In this document: positions 34,966 through 45,291 of the stretch, piece by piece
How the letters are laid out: every line of letters starts with the position of its first letter
Numbering within the stretch: position 1 is the stretch's first letter
Assembly: GCF_003049085.1 (NCBI RefSeq)
Contig: NZ_PIQX01000004.1
Location: forward strand, 124,001-188,000
Source: Campylobacter concisus
GTDB lineage: Bacteria; Campylobacterota; Campylobacteria; Campylobacterales; Campylobacteraceae
Reading direction: 5' to 3'
DNA length: 64,000 bases
Notes under the pieces: model-generated
The model's database searches: none
What the model was told of the DNA's origin: nothing
Seen by the model: the letters and a program-made list of their open reading frames with translations, nothing else
Position numbers and translations under genes: made by a program

Positions 34966-35439
34966 TTAGCTTATTCTTAAATTATTTGCGTGAGTTAGTG
35001 CGATCGCGATCGCATCGGTGATATCAAGTGGTTTTATCTCTTTGTTTATACCTAAAATTTTCTTCACCATAAATGCCACTTGCTCTTTATCAGCTTTGGC
35101 CTTGCCAGTGACAGTTTTTTTTACCTGAAGTGGTGTGTATTCAGCAAAATCACCATGAAGCTGTAAAATTTTAAGGCTAAGTGCTCCGCGAAACTGAGCA
35201 AGCTTTAAAACCGTTTTTGGGTTGTAAGCAAAAAATATATCTTCGATCGCGACCTCGTCAAATTTATGGTTTTTAAAGATGAGATCAAGCCCCTCGCAAA
35301 GCTCGGTAATCTGATATTGAAGTGTGTTTGGTTTTATTTTTATGAGTCCTGCTTCAAGAAGAGTAGTTTTCAATTTATTTTTTTCAAGTATTGCATAACC
35401 GCAATTCTTCGTACCTGGGTCAATTCCTAAAATTTTCAT
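34966..35439 (-). CDS. ruvC: Holliday junction resolvase RuvC
   Basis: Endonuclease that resolves Holliday junctions with RuvAB. The first acidic residue is Asp7 in [16 protein letters not shown], the second Glu is in [14 protein letters not shown], and the C-terminal pair is in [15 protein letters not shown] use the ATG at 35439; a GTG one codon earlier is possible. It has 157 residues, normal length. It is divergent from dnaA, as in Campylobacter and Helicobacter, with putative DnaA boxes in the shared 128-base gap. Confidence 0.95.
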   Translation of the reverse strand: MKILGIDPGTKNCGYAILEKNKLKTTLLEAGLIKIKPNTLQYQITELCEGLDLIFKNHKFDEVAIEDIFFAYNPKTVLKLAQFRGALSLKILQLHGDFAEYTPLQVKKTVTGKAKADKEQVAFMVKKILGINKEIKPLDITDAIAIALTHANNLRIS

Positions 35440-35455
35440 CACTATCTTTTCAATA

Positions 35456-35487
35456 CTTTTTCACGACTTTTTCACGATGTGAAAAAG
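35456..35487. other. DnaA-box cluster upstream of dnaA (part of oriC)
   Basis: Two identical CTTTTTCACG boxes start 11 bases apart (35456, 35467), and one inverted copy GTGAAAAAG is at 35479-35487. The TTCAC core is the DnaA-box core reported for Helicobacter and relatives. The boxes lie in the ruvC-dnaA gap. Phasing by one helical turn supports cooperative DnaA binding or autoregulation of dnaA. Confidence 0.65.
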
Positions 35488-35567
35488 TTTGTCGGAGTTT
35501 AACAAAGGTTTTATTAAAATTAAGATAGTATCACTATAAAAATTCTCGAAATTTAAGGCATAAAAAT

Positions 35568-36878
35568 TTGATAGCAGACGAAATTTTAGAAAATCTTTCA
35601 ACACAAATTTCACCTGAAGAATACCAAAGTTATATCAAGCAATTAAAATTTAACGAAAAGGCTTCAGACGATCATATTATCGTATTTACTGCACCAAATG
35701 AATTGATGGCTAAATTTATAAATACAAGATATGCTGATAAAATCGCTCATCTATATGAAGTTAGAACAGGCATAAAACCAAATATAGAAATTTCATCTAC
35801 TAAAAGTAGCAAAGTATCAAAACAAAATCAAATAAATGTTAAGCAGATAAAAACACAAAGTAGTATTTTAAATCCAAGCTACACATTTGAAAATTTTGTC
35901 TGTGGAGCGTCAAATCAATACGCATTTTTAAGCGCAAAAGCAGCCGCTGAAAAACCTGGTGTACTTTATAATCCACTTTTTATATATGGCACGACGGGAC
36001 TTGGCAAGACTCACTTACTCCAGTCAGTCGGAAATCATTGCCTAAATAAAGGAAAAACCGTTATTTGCGTAACTAGTGAACAATTTATGATAGATTTTAC
36101 CAGTCACATAAATAACCACTCAATGCCAAAATTTCGTGAAAAATATAGAAACTGCGATGTTTTACTAATAGACGATGTGCAGTTTCTTGGTAAAACTGAT
36201 AAAATCCAAGAGGAATTTTTCAACACATATAATGAACTTTTAGCAAAAAATGGTCAAATAGTTATGACTTCAGATCGACCTCCAAAGACACTAAAAGGCT
36301 TTGAAGATAGGATGATTTCAAGATTTGATAAGGCTTTTATGGCTGATATTACGCCACCTGAACTTGATACAAAAATAGCCATCATCATCAAAAAATGTGA
36401 ATTTGATAAAATCGATCTAAATAAAGAGGTCATAAACTACATAGCTACAAACATGGGGGATAATATCCGTGAGATCGAGGGAGCTATAATAAATTTAAAC
36501 GTATTTAAAACTCTTATGAAAGAAGAGATCACACTTGATCTTGCAAAAAGTATATTAAAAGATCTGATCAAAGAAAAACGTGAAAATATAAATTTCGATA
36601 CTATCGTTGAAATAGTTAGTAAAGAACTAAATATTAAACAAAGTGATATAAAAAGCAAATCAAGAGTTACAAATATCGTAGAAGCAAGACGAATCATCAT
36701 ATATCTTGCAAAGATGCTTACAACAAACTCAATGCCACAAATTGCAAACTATTTTGGTATGAAAGATCATAGTGCCGTTAGTCATAATATTAAAAAGATA
36801 AATGAGCTAATACAAACTAATGAAATTTTTAGTCTAAAAGTTACTGAATTAAAAAACAAAATTTTGACAAAAGGATAA
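35568..36878 (+). CDS. dnaA: Chromosomal replication initiator DnaA
   Basis: Initiates replication by binding DnaA boxes and melting the origin. Domain I (about residues 1-75) is followed by a short linker. The AAA+ domain has Walker A GTTGLGKT at 141-148 and Walker B VLLIDDVQFLG. Domain IV ends with the DNA-binding helix-turn-helix and signature (MKDHSAVSHNIKKI). It has 436 residues, normal length. The start is TTG with AAGG upstream; the N terminus then matches Campylobacter DnaA (ADEILENLSTQISPEEY). Putative DnaA boxes flank the gene on both sides. Confidence 0.97.
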   Translation: MIADEILENLSTQISPEEYQSYIKQLKFNEKASDDHIIVFTAPNELMAKFINTRYADKIAHLYEVRTGIKPNIEISSTKSSKVSKQNQINVKQIKTQSSILNPSYTFENFVCGASNQYAFLSAKAAAEKPGVLYNPLFIYGTTGLGKTHLLQSVGNHCLNKGKTVICVTSEQFMIDFTSHINNHSMPKFREKYRNCDVLLIDDVQFLGKTDKIQEEFFNTYNELLAKNGQIVMTSDRPPKTLKGFEDRMISRFDKAFMADITPPELDTKIAIIIKKCEFDKIDLNKEVINYIATNMGDNIREIEGAIINLNVFKTLMKEEITLDLAKSILKDLIKEKRENINFDTIVEIVSKELNIKQSDIKSKSRVTNIVEARRIIIYLAKMLTTNSMPQIANYFGMKDHSAVSHNIKKINELIQTNEIFSLKVTELKNKILTKG

Positions 36879-36895
36879 AATACAATATGAAATTT

Positions 36896-36973
36896 GTGAA
36901 TAAATGTGAAAAAGAAAATATAATTTTTCACATTTCAAATAGCTGTATTTCGATGTTTAAAAGTACTTTTCAC
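36896..36973. other. DnaA boxes and AT-rich segment in the dnaA-dnaN gap (candidate oriC)
   Basis: Four TTCAC-core elements occur: TTGTGAATA at about 36894 (core 36896-36900), GTGAAAAAG at 36906-36914, TTTTTCACA at 36924-36932 and CTTTTCAC at 36966-36973. The first two are 10 bases apart. The rest of the 154-base gap is almost pure A/T (AAAATATAATTT; CAAAAAAATTAAATTTAAAAAT) and could be the DNA unwinding element. Clusters on both sides of dnaA suggest a bipartite origin as in Helicobacter. Confidence 0.6.
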
Positions 36974-37032
36974 TTTTTAACATCACCTACTAAAACAAAA
37001 AAATTAAATTTAAAAATAGAAGGAAGTTTTTA

Positions 37033-38106
37033 ATGAAGGTTTTAATAAACAAAAATATGCTTGAAAGCATAGTAACAAATACAAATCCATATCTTGAAAA
37101 AAGAGATCTTAGTGCTATAACTTCTCACATTTATATCTCAGCAAAAGATGGTGTTTTAAACATAAAAGCAACTGATCATGAAATAGGTTTAGCATACAAG
37201 CTAAGTAATGTAAAAATCGTTGATGAAGGTTACGCAACTGCAAATGGCAAAAAACTACTTGACATTATAAAAAGTCTAAAAGATGAAGAAGTAATGTTAG
37301 AAACTGTAAATAACTATCTTTACATAAAACAAAAAAACTCAAAATATAAACTTCCAATGTATAAATTTGAAGATTTTCCTGAATTTCCAACGATTGAAGG
37401 TAAATCAAAATTTGACGTTGACGCTGTTATGTTAGGAAGAAGTTTAAAGAAAATTTTACCAAGTATTGATAGTAATAACCCAAAATTTGAACTAAATGGT
37501 GCTTTCCTTGATATTAAACAAGACTTTATAAATATCGTTGGTACTGATACAAGAAGACTTAGTGTATTTAGATTTCAAACACCAACAGAAAAAGAATTTT
37601 CACTAATAATCCCTAAAAAAGCTATCAATGAAATACAAAAACTATTTTTTGACAAGATAGAAATTTACTATGATGAAAATATCCTAATCGCTCAAAGTCA
37701 AAATTTTGAATTTTTCACAAAACTTATAAATGGCAAATTTCCAGATTACGAGCGTGTAATACCAAAAGAGGTAAGAAAAAGGCTTCAGCTAAGTAGAGAT
37801 AAGATGATAGAGGGTATAAAAACTATCTCAATGCTAAGTGATACAATGAAAATATCTTTTGCAAAAGACAATATAACATTTGAAAGTGTTATAGAAGATA
37901 ACTCTGAAGCAAAAACTACGATAGATTATCAAACTGGTTTAGAGCTTGGAGATGAATTTTTCATAGGTATAAAAAATAGATATCTACTTGACTTTTTAAG
38001 TAGCATAGAGGATGAAAATTTTGAGCTTGGATTTAATGAAAGCTCACTAGCATTTGTTGTAAATTCAAAAGAATTAACAACAGTAATAATGCCGATAAAT
38101 TTATAA
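37033..38106 (+). CDS. dnaN: DNA polymerase III beta sliding clamp
   Basis: Ring-shaped processivity clamp for DNA polymerase III. The 357-residue protein starts MKVLINKNMLESIVTNTNPYLEKRD and has the three-fold domain organisation; the C terminus SKELTTVIMPINL matches the clamp family's conserved end (VVMPMRL type). AAGGAAG lies upstream of the ATG. It is followed after 14 bases by gyrB, the standard dnaA-dnaN-gyrB order. Confidence 0.96.
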   Translation: MKVLINKNMLESIVTNTNPYLEKRDLSAITSHIYISAKDGVLNIKATDHEIGLAYKLSNVKIVDEGYATANGKKLLDIIKSLKDEEVMLETVNNYLYIKQKNSKYKLPMYKFEDFPEFPTIEGKSKFDVDAVMLGRSLKKILPSIDSNNPKFELNGAFLDIKQDFINIVGTDTRRLSVFRFQTPTEKEFSLIIPKKAINEIQKLFFDKIEIYYDENILIAQSQNFEFFTKLINGKFPDYERVIPKEVRKRLQLSRDKMIEGIKTISMLSDTMKISFAKDNITFESVIEDNSEAKTTIDYQTGLELGDEFFIGIKNRYLLDFLSSIEDENFELGFNESSLAFVVNSKELTTVIMPINL

Positions 38107-38111
38107 GATAA

Positions 38112-40430
<2,319 letters not shown>

Positions 40431-40448
40431 AAGAAAAAAGGATAAAAG

Positions 40449-41066
40449 ATGAGCGAAGAGATGAAGTATGGTGAGAAAATTTTGAAAGAATTTGACGTAG
40501 AGAGTGACCTTGAGGTCTGGGAAAATAAGCAAACAAGAGACTATGTCATAAAGATCACTCTGCCTGAGTTTTGCTGCCTTTGCCCTCGCTCTGGTTATCC
40601 TGACTTTGCGACGATATATCTTGAATACATCCCAAATAAGCTAGTTGTCGAGCTAAAAGCGATAAAGCTTTATATAAATAGCTTTATGAATCGCAATATC
40701 AGCCACGAAGATAGTATAAATGAAATTTACTCTGTTTTAGAAAAAAAACTTGAGCCTAAATTTATGAAGATAGTTGGTGACTTTAACCCACGTGGAAATG
40801 TTCATACGGTTATTGAAATAAGCTCTGATCTAGTTGTAAAAAAGCCAGCTGAAGAGAAAGAATTTGCTCCAAAAAGTAGGGAGAGAAGTTTTAGCGATAA
40901 GCCACGTGAGAGACGAAGTACAAGTGATCGTGGCAGCAGCAGGGGCAGCAGAGATGATAAATTTAAAAAAGATGACAAGCCAAGAAGAAGCTCAAACAAA
41001 GAGGGCTTTAGAAAGATAAGCTATGCCGATGATAAGAAGCCAAAAGTAGTCAAAAAGGATAAATAA
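40449..41066 (+). CDS. queF: 7-cyano-7-deazaguanine reductase QueF with long basic C-terminal tail
   Basis: Reduces preQ0 to preQ1 with NADPH in queuosine synthesis. The core (residues 1-128) has the nucleophile Cys45 and proton donor Asp52 in CLCPRSGYPDFATI, plus the HED segment at 86-88 and FNPRGNVHTVIEI. The usual single-domain enzyme ends here. Residues 129-205 form an extra tail rich in Arg, Lys, Ser and Asp (PRERRSTSD, RGSSRGSRDDKFKKDDKPRR), likely disordered and positively charged, perhaps RNA-binding. The frame is continuous and shares one base with the next start (TAATG). Confidence 0.9.
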   Translation: MSEEMKYGEKILKEFDVESDLEVWENKQTRDYVIKITLPEFCCLCPRSGYPDFATIYLEYIPNKLVVELKAIKLYINSFMNRNISHEDSINEIYSVLEKKLEPKFMKIVGDFNPRGNVHTVIEISSDLVVKKPAEEKEFAPKSRERSFSDKPRERRSTSDRGSSRGSRDDKFKKDDKPRRSSNKEGFRKISYADDKKPKVVKKDK

Positions 41067-42301
41067 TGATAAGTGCTAAGCTTATAGAACATATCTTTAA
41101 AGCAGCATCTATATCACGTTGGAACGACTATCCAAAGATGACAAATTTAGTCGAGCTTGATAAGCAAGCTCATAAATTTATCATCGCTTATTTCATAGCA
41201 AAACAAGAACAAGACGCCGATATGAACTATATCATTGAGGCTGGAATTTTTGAGTTTTTAAGTAGGGTCGTAGTCACAGACATACGACCAGATGTCTTTC
41301 ATCATATACAAAAGACAAAAAAAGAGCAGATAAATAGCTGGGTTTTAAGTAATCTTGATAGCCTTATTTCAGATATTGAAGATGGGGAGTTTTTAGAGAG
41401 ATTTAAAAGTTATTTTAAAAGTGATAAAAAGCATGAAAAAGAACGCCTTATCCTAAAAGCAGCTAGCTATCTTGCCACTAGGTGGGAATTTTCTATCGTC
41501 TATCAAACGAGCCAGTTTTTAAGCGATATCGACGAGCTTAAGGCGAAGGTTGAGGAGGAGATGGAGGATTATTACGAGCTAATTGGCGTTAGAAAGATTG
41601 CTATGAATCAAAAATTAGCCCGCCTTGTTGATCTAAGTGGCAGGCTAAGGTTTCAAAAACGCTGGGCGCAAACTCCTCGTATCCCTGAAACTGCGGTCTT
41701 AGGACATATGCTAGTAGTTGCGATACTTAGCTATTTTTATTCACTAAAAGCAAAAGCTTGCAAAAAACGCCTAGAAAATAACTTCTTTTGCGCGCTATTT
41801 CACGACCTACCAGAGAGTCTTACAAGGGACATCATAAGCCCTGTAAAATACGGTGTAAAGGGGCTAAATGAGATCATTAGTGAGTATGAGATGAGGCTTA
41901 TTGATGAGAGGATTTTGCCATTTGTACCGGAAAAGATCAAAGATGAGTTTAGCTACATCCTTGGCATCAGAAAAGATGGTGAAAAATTTATAAAAGATGA
42001 GTTTGAAAATAGAACTTACGAGCGTAAAATCATCTGCCACGAAGGGACGATGGAAAACGTAAATGAGGATAAATTTAACCCAATCGATGGCAAAGCGCTA
42101 AAATACTGTGACAAACTCTCAGCCTACATCGAAGCTGGAATTTCTATAAGCTACGGCGTCAAGTCAAAAGAGCTAACTGATGGCTTTAATAATATGTATA
42201 AATTTTTTAGTGAAAAACCTAAGATTGATGGAGTGGATTTTTTAGAAATTTGTGATGATTTTAATGAGCATTTTGGTTTAGAAAGACCCCCTCTCAGATA
42301 A
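41066..42301 (+). CDS. HD-domain hydrolase (YfbR-like), double-domain
   Basis: A 411-residue protein. The C-terminal half contains an HD-type site: GHMLVVAILSYF, ALFHDLPESLTRDIISPVKYG and KALKYCDKLSAYIEA, resembling YfbR 5'-deoxynucleotidases. The N-terminal half (WNDYPKMTNLVELDKQAHKF) looks like another, less complete HD-like region. A nucleotidase or phosphohydrolase is likely; the substrate is unknown. It overlaps queF by one base, so it is translationally coupled. The last 17 bases or so are antisense to the 3' end of the 4.5S RNA gene on the other strand. Confidence 0.8.
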   Translation: MISAKLIEHIFKAASISRWNDYPKMTNLVELDKQAHKFIIAYFIAKQEQDADMNYIIEAGIFEFLSRVVVTDIRPDVFHHIQKTKKEQINSWVLSNLDSLISDIEDGEFLERFKSYFKSDKKHEKERLILKAASYLATRWEFSIVYQTSQFLSDIDELKAKVEEEMEDYYELIGVRKIAMNQKLARLVDLSGRLRFQKRWAQTPRIPETAVLGHMLVVAILSYFYSLKAKACKKRLENNFFCALFHDLPESLTRDIISPVKYGVKGLNEIISEYEMRLIDERILPFVPEKIKDEFSYILGIRKDGEKFIKDEFENRTYERKIICHEGTMENVNEDKFNPIDGKALKYCDKLSAYIEAGISISYGVKSKELTDGFNNMYKFFSEKPKIDGVDFLEICDDFNEHFGLERPPLR

Positions 42302-42390
42302 CTGCGGCACACACTTAATACAAGTGCTCTGCTGTGTTCCCACCCTGAAGCGGTGCTCATAAAAAGCATTGCACAGGTCTAAGAAGGAGC
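42285..42390 (-). ncRNA. ffs: 4.5S signal recognition particle RNA
   Basis: On the minus strand the SRP domain IV consensus CAGG-GUG-GGAA-CAC-AGCAG is exact (42329-42347): GGAA tetraloop, 3-bp helix and the symmetric loop that binds Ffh. Flanking segments pair in the expected hairpin: UAUGAG/CUUGUA, AUGCUU/AAGUGU and an end stem CCUUCUUAGA/UCUGAGAGGGG (42378-42387 with about 42288-42298). Length is about 105 nt, of the small bacterial type. A TATGAT -10-like box lies just upstream (about 42400). The 3' end runs into TCTTTCT and overlaps the convergent HD-domain gene. End positions are approximate. Confidence 0.9.
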
Positions 42391-42463
42391 TTCGCAATCA
42401 TACAAAAACTATACTTAAATTTAGTTTTATAGTTACATTTTTAAAAATTTAGCTTTAAAAGTA

Positions 42464-42469
42464 TATAAT
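42464..42469 (+). promoter_or_regulatory. -10 box (TATAAT) for the 141-residue conserved gene
   Basis: AAAAGTATATAATCAG contains a perfect TATAAT 28 bases before the ATG at 42498. The 107-base gap also has to hold the divergent promoter of the 4.5S RNA gene. Confidence 0.5.
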
Positions 42470-42497
42470 CAGCCAAAATTTCACAAAAAGTAGAGTA

Positions 42498-42923
42498 ATG
42501 TCTGGAAAGTTTAAACTTCGTTTTTTATCAGCTTTTAGAGATTTTTTTATCTATCATCACAAATCTTTAGAATTTCGTGCCAAAATTTTTGCCGCTATGA
42601 TCTCTGCTAAATTTGACCCAGACGAAGATGATTTTTTTGTTTTAAATGACATTACAAATGAAATTTATGAAAATGACCAAACCAGAAAAGACTTTTTGAT
42701 CCAAACTGTTAAAGAGTATGTAGCAAGAGTTAAAAGAAACGATAGAATCACACTTGATGCACTACTTTTAAGCATTGATAAAGACCTAAAAGATCACAAA
42801 AGATACGCCAAAAAGATAGATTTTTCTCACCTTCGTCGCTTGATGAGTGGCTGTGAGGAAGAGATTTTAGTTCAGCAAAGAGTTTATGAGTTTTTAATAA
42901 ACGAAGTCAAACTCTATTCTTAA
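42498..42923 (+). CDS. Conserved hypothetical protein, 141 residues
   Basis: A helical, charged cytoplasmic protein with no family I recognise. Notable features are the N-terminal KLRFLSAFRDFFIYHHKSLEFRAKIFAAMI and an acidic stretch DPDEDDFFVLND. A KRNDRITLDALLLSIDKDLKDHKRYAKKI segment looks like stacked helices. No membrane segment or signal peptide. A TATAAT box 28 bases upstream and good codon structure support a real gene. It is monocistronic and convergent with the hook operon. Confidence 0.65.
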   Translation: MSGKFKLRFLSAFRDFFIYHHKSLEFRAKIFAAMISAKFDPDEDDFFVLNDITNEIYENDQTRKDFLIQTVKEYVARVKRNDRITLDALLLSIDKDLKDHKRYAKKIDFSHLRRLMSGCEEEILVQQRVYEFLINEVKLYS

Positions 42924-42968
42924 AATTATCATTCATTTTAAATTTTTAATCATCAACTAGCATAAAAA

Positions 42969-44570
42969 TTATTTCTTCATCTGAATAGCAGTTTGGATCA
43001 TCTCATCACTTGTTGTGATACTTTTTGCACTAGCCTCATAAGCCTTTTGCGTGACTATAACCTCACTTAGCGCTTGACCAAGATCGACATTACTCATTTC
43101 AAGTTTATTTGCAAGGATTTGTGAGCCATAAATAGTCTCACCAGCTTTATTTTTATAAAAAAATGCCTCACCTGAATTTGGAGTTGCTTCATAGAGATTG
43201 TCACCCACTTTTGATACTCCTTGTTCATTTTGGAAGTGAAATAGAGCTATTTTTGCAACTATAAATGAGCGAGAATTGTCAAAATTTGCCATGATATTTC
43301 CACGGTCATCGACGCTATATTTTGAGAGATTTCCTTCAGCGTAGCCATCTGCTTTTATGACAAAGTCTTTTTTTGAATTGGCCGAGCTTGTTATGCCATT
43401 ATAGACATTTGCATCTCCATTGCCAAGAAAATTTAAAGCTACGTTTCCAACGCTTGTTAATGTATTTGTAATAAGCCTGCCGCTACCATCAAAAGTAAGT
43501 GTTCCCATAGCTGTATTTTGTACAACACCATTAGCATCAGTTATCGTAGCTGTGGCATTCCAGGTAGTTTGATCGCCACCTTGAGGGATTTGCTTTGTAA
43601 AATTTATAGTTACTAAGCTCTTTGTACCATCACTGTTATATATCTCTGAGCTTAGTTTTTCTTTATTAGCTACTTCAACTAGTGATGTAACTTCTGCTTT
43701 TACATCTAAGCTAGCAAAATTCATAAATTTTAGGCTTTTATTGTTTATATGCCAGCTGCCATCGCTCTCTAGTGTGGTTGAAAACTCACTAAATTTACCA
43801 TCACCATCTTTTACTTTTACTACTACGCTATCACCTGCTTTTGCACCAAATCTTGTCTGACTTAGCGGAATTTGTCCATTTAGTGAGATAGTTTTGTTTG
43901 TATTATCGAGTGTATAATTAAAATTTGCCGCATCAATGGCTGTTGTTCGCTTATCTGTTATAAGGCTTGAGTCTAGGTTGCCTTTTAAATTTATATTTTT
44001 TGTTTGCTTGGCTGGCATATATAAAAAATGAGGTAAATTTATACCTTTTTGTGAGCCAGTATCGCCTAGTTTTAGATCTTCTTCTTTTGCAGTAAATGCT
44101 TGAGTGGTACCTTTTGTTTGACCATATTTTCTAAGAGCATTAGCACTTGGAGTGACTGGAGTAAAACTTGTTAACGTACCAAGAAGCAAGTTGCCTTTAT
44201 TATCTACTAAATTTCCAGCCCCATCTATATCGAAGCTACCTGTTCTTGTGTAGTAGTTTTTACCATTTTTATCAACGACACCAAAAAAGCCTTTACCACC
44301 TATGGCTAGGTCGAAGTTATTATCAGTATTTTGAAAACTACCATTTGTCATCTTTAAAGCTGTCGTTTGTTTTGTAGCTCCAAGACCTACTTGATTGTTA
44401 GTTGGACCACTTCCAGTTGAAGCCATATGTTGATTGATTAAATTTTTAAACTCAGGGATTGAAGCTTTAAAACCTACGTTGTTGATATTTGAGATATTAT
44501 TTGCCCAAACATCCATGCCAAAGCTTTGTGTTTTAATGCCACTAATTCCGTTGTAAAAACCTCTCATCAT
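42969..44570 (-). CDS. flgE: Flagellar hook protein FlgE
   Basis: A 533-residue hook-family protein. MMRGFYNGISGIKTQSFGMDVWANNISNINNVGFK is the axial N-terminal motif, and the C terminus ends ALSEVIVTQKAYEASAKSITTSDEMIQTAIQMKK. It is third in the fliK-flgD-flgE operon, 5 bases after flgD, behind a sigma-54 promoter. It is the second hook-type gene in the window, shorter than flgE2 and different in its variable middle. Either a hook component or a distal-rod/hook-like protein. Confidence 0.9.
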   Translation of the reverse strand: MMRGFYNGISGIKTQSFGMDVWANNISNINNVGFKASIPEFKNLINQHMASTGSGPTNNQVGLGATKQTTALKMTNGSFQNTDNNFDLAIGGKGFFGVVDKNGKNYYTRTGSFDIDGAGNLVDNKGNLLLGTLTSFTPVTPSANALRKYGQTKGTTQAFTAKEEDLKLGDTGSQKGINLPHFLYMPAKQTKNINLKGNLDSSLITDKRTTAIDAANFNYTLDNTNKTISLNGQIPLSQTRFGAKAGDSVVVKVKDGDGKFSEFSTTLESDGSWHINNKSLKFMNFASLDVKAEVTSLVEVANKEKLSSEIYNSDGTKSLVTINFTKQIPQGGDQTTWNATATITDANGVVQNTAMGTLTFDGSGRLITNTLTSVGNVALNFLGNGDANVYNGITSSANSKKDFVIKADGYAEGNLSKYSVDDRGNIMANFDNSRSFIVAKIALFHFQNEQGVSKVGDNLYEATPNSGEAFFYKNKAGETIYGSQILANKLEMSNVDLGQALSEVIVTQKAYEASAKSITTSDEMIQTAIQMKK

Positions 44571-44575
44571 GGCTT

Positions 44576-45283
44576 TTATCCTTCGTAAAATTCAGATATT
44601 TTATCCATTGGCACATATTCGCCTGCGATTTTTATCATGGCTTTGCCATCTACAAATTTTACTGCCTCGACCGGATAGCTACCCACCTGAGTCTTGTATG
44701 AATTACCATCTTTTCCAGTGTAATTAACAGAGACTGTATATGCACCGTTTGGTAATTGTTTTCCAGAATCATCTTTGCCATCCCAAGATATTCTGCGAAC
44801 TCCTGATTTTAGATCTTTTATATCGATTGAACGAACGACCTCTCCATTTGCATTTTTAATTTCAAGCTTGCCATTTGCAAGATCTGATTTAAAATAAAGT
44901 GCAAAATTTACAGTTTTTTGCTCATCTGTTAGTAAAACTGAGTTTGAACCAGTTGAGACCATTTTTCCAAGAGCTGATATGGCGTAGGCATTTGCATTTG
45001 ATTTTAACTGATTTACAAGCTCTTTCATAGCTGAGTTTGTATTTTGTTGCATCTCTAGTGAAGCTAGCTGACTAGTTTGCGTAAGCATCTTTTCAGTATC
45101 CATAGGACTTGTTGGGTCTTGATACTGAAGCTCTGTTAAAAGTAGCTTCATAAATGCATCTTTATCTAGCTGCGCATTTGGGTTAGTTCCTGTGCCAGCT
45201 GCCGCATCTTGCTTTGCTTTTGCCTTTTTCTCGGCGTTTTTTTGTTGAGTTGTTTGTGTAGTTATATCTGAAACTGAAGCCAT
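44576..45283 (-). CDS. flgD: Flagellar hook capping/assembly protein FlgD
   Basis: Scaffold at the growing hook tip. The N-terminal domain has DKDAFMKLLLTELQYQDPTSPMDTEKMLTQTSQLASLEMQ, the FlgD signature. The C-terminal FlgD_ig-like part includes SWDGKDDSGKQLPNGAYTVSVNYTG. It has 235 residues, normal length. It lies between fliK (8 bases upstream) and flgE (5 bases downstream), the usual hook operon. Confidence 0.95.
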   Translation of the reverse strand: MASVSDITTQTTQQKNAEKKAKAKQDAAAGTGTNPNAQLDKDAFMKLLLTELQYQDPTSPMDTEKMLTQTSQLASLEMQQNTNSAMKELVNQLKSNANAYAISALGKMVSTGSNSVLLTDEQKTVNFALYFKSDLANGKLEIKNANGEVVRSIDIKDLKSGVRRISWDGKDDSGKQLPNGAYTVSVNYTGKDGNSYKTQVGSYPVEAVKFVDGKAMIKIAGEYVPMDKISEFYEG

Positions 45284-45291
45284 GATCTCTC

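Noticed and set aside
41066-42301. HD-domain protein as a Cas3-like or CBASS-type defence component
   Set aside because: The motifs fit YfbR-type nucleotidases, and the neighbours are gyrB and queF. No helicase or cyclase gene is linked.
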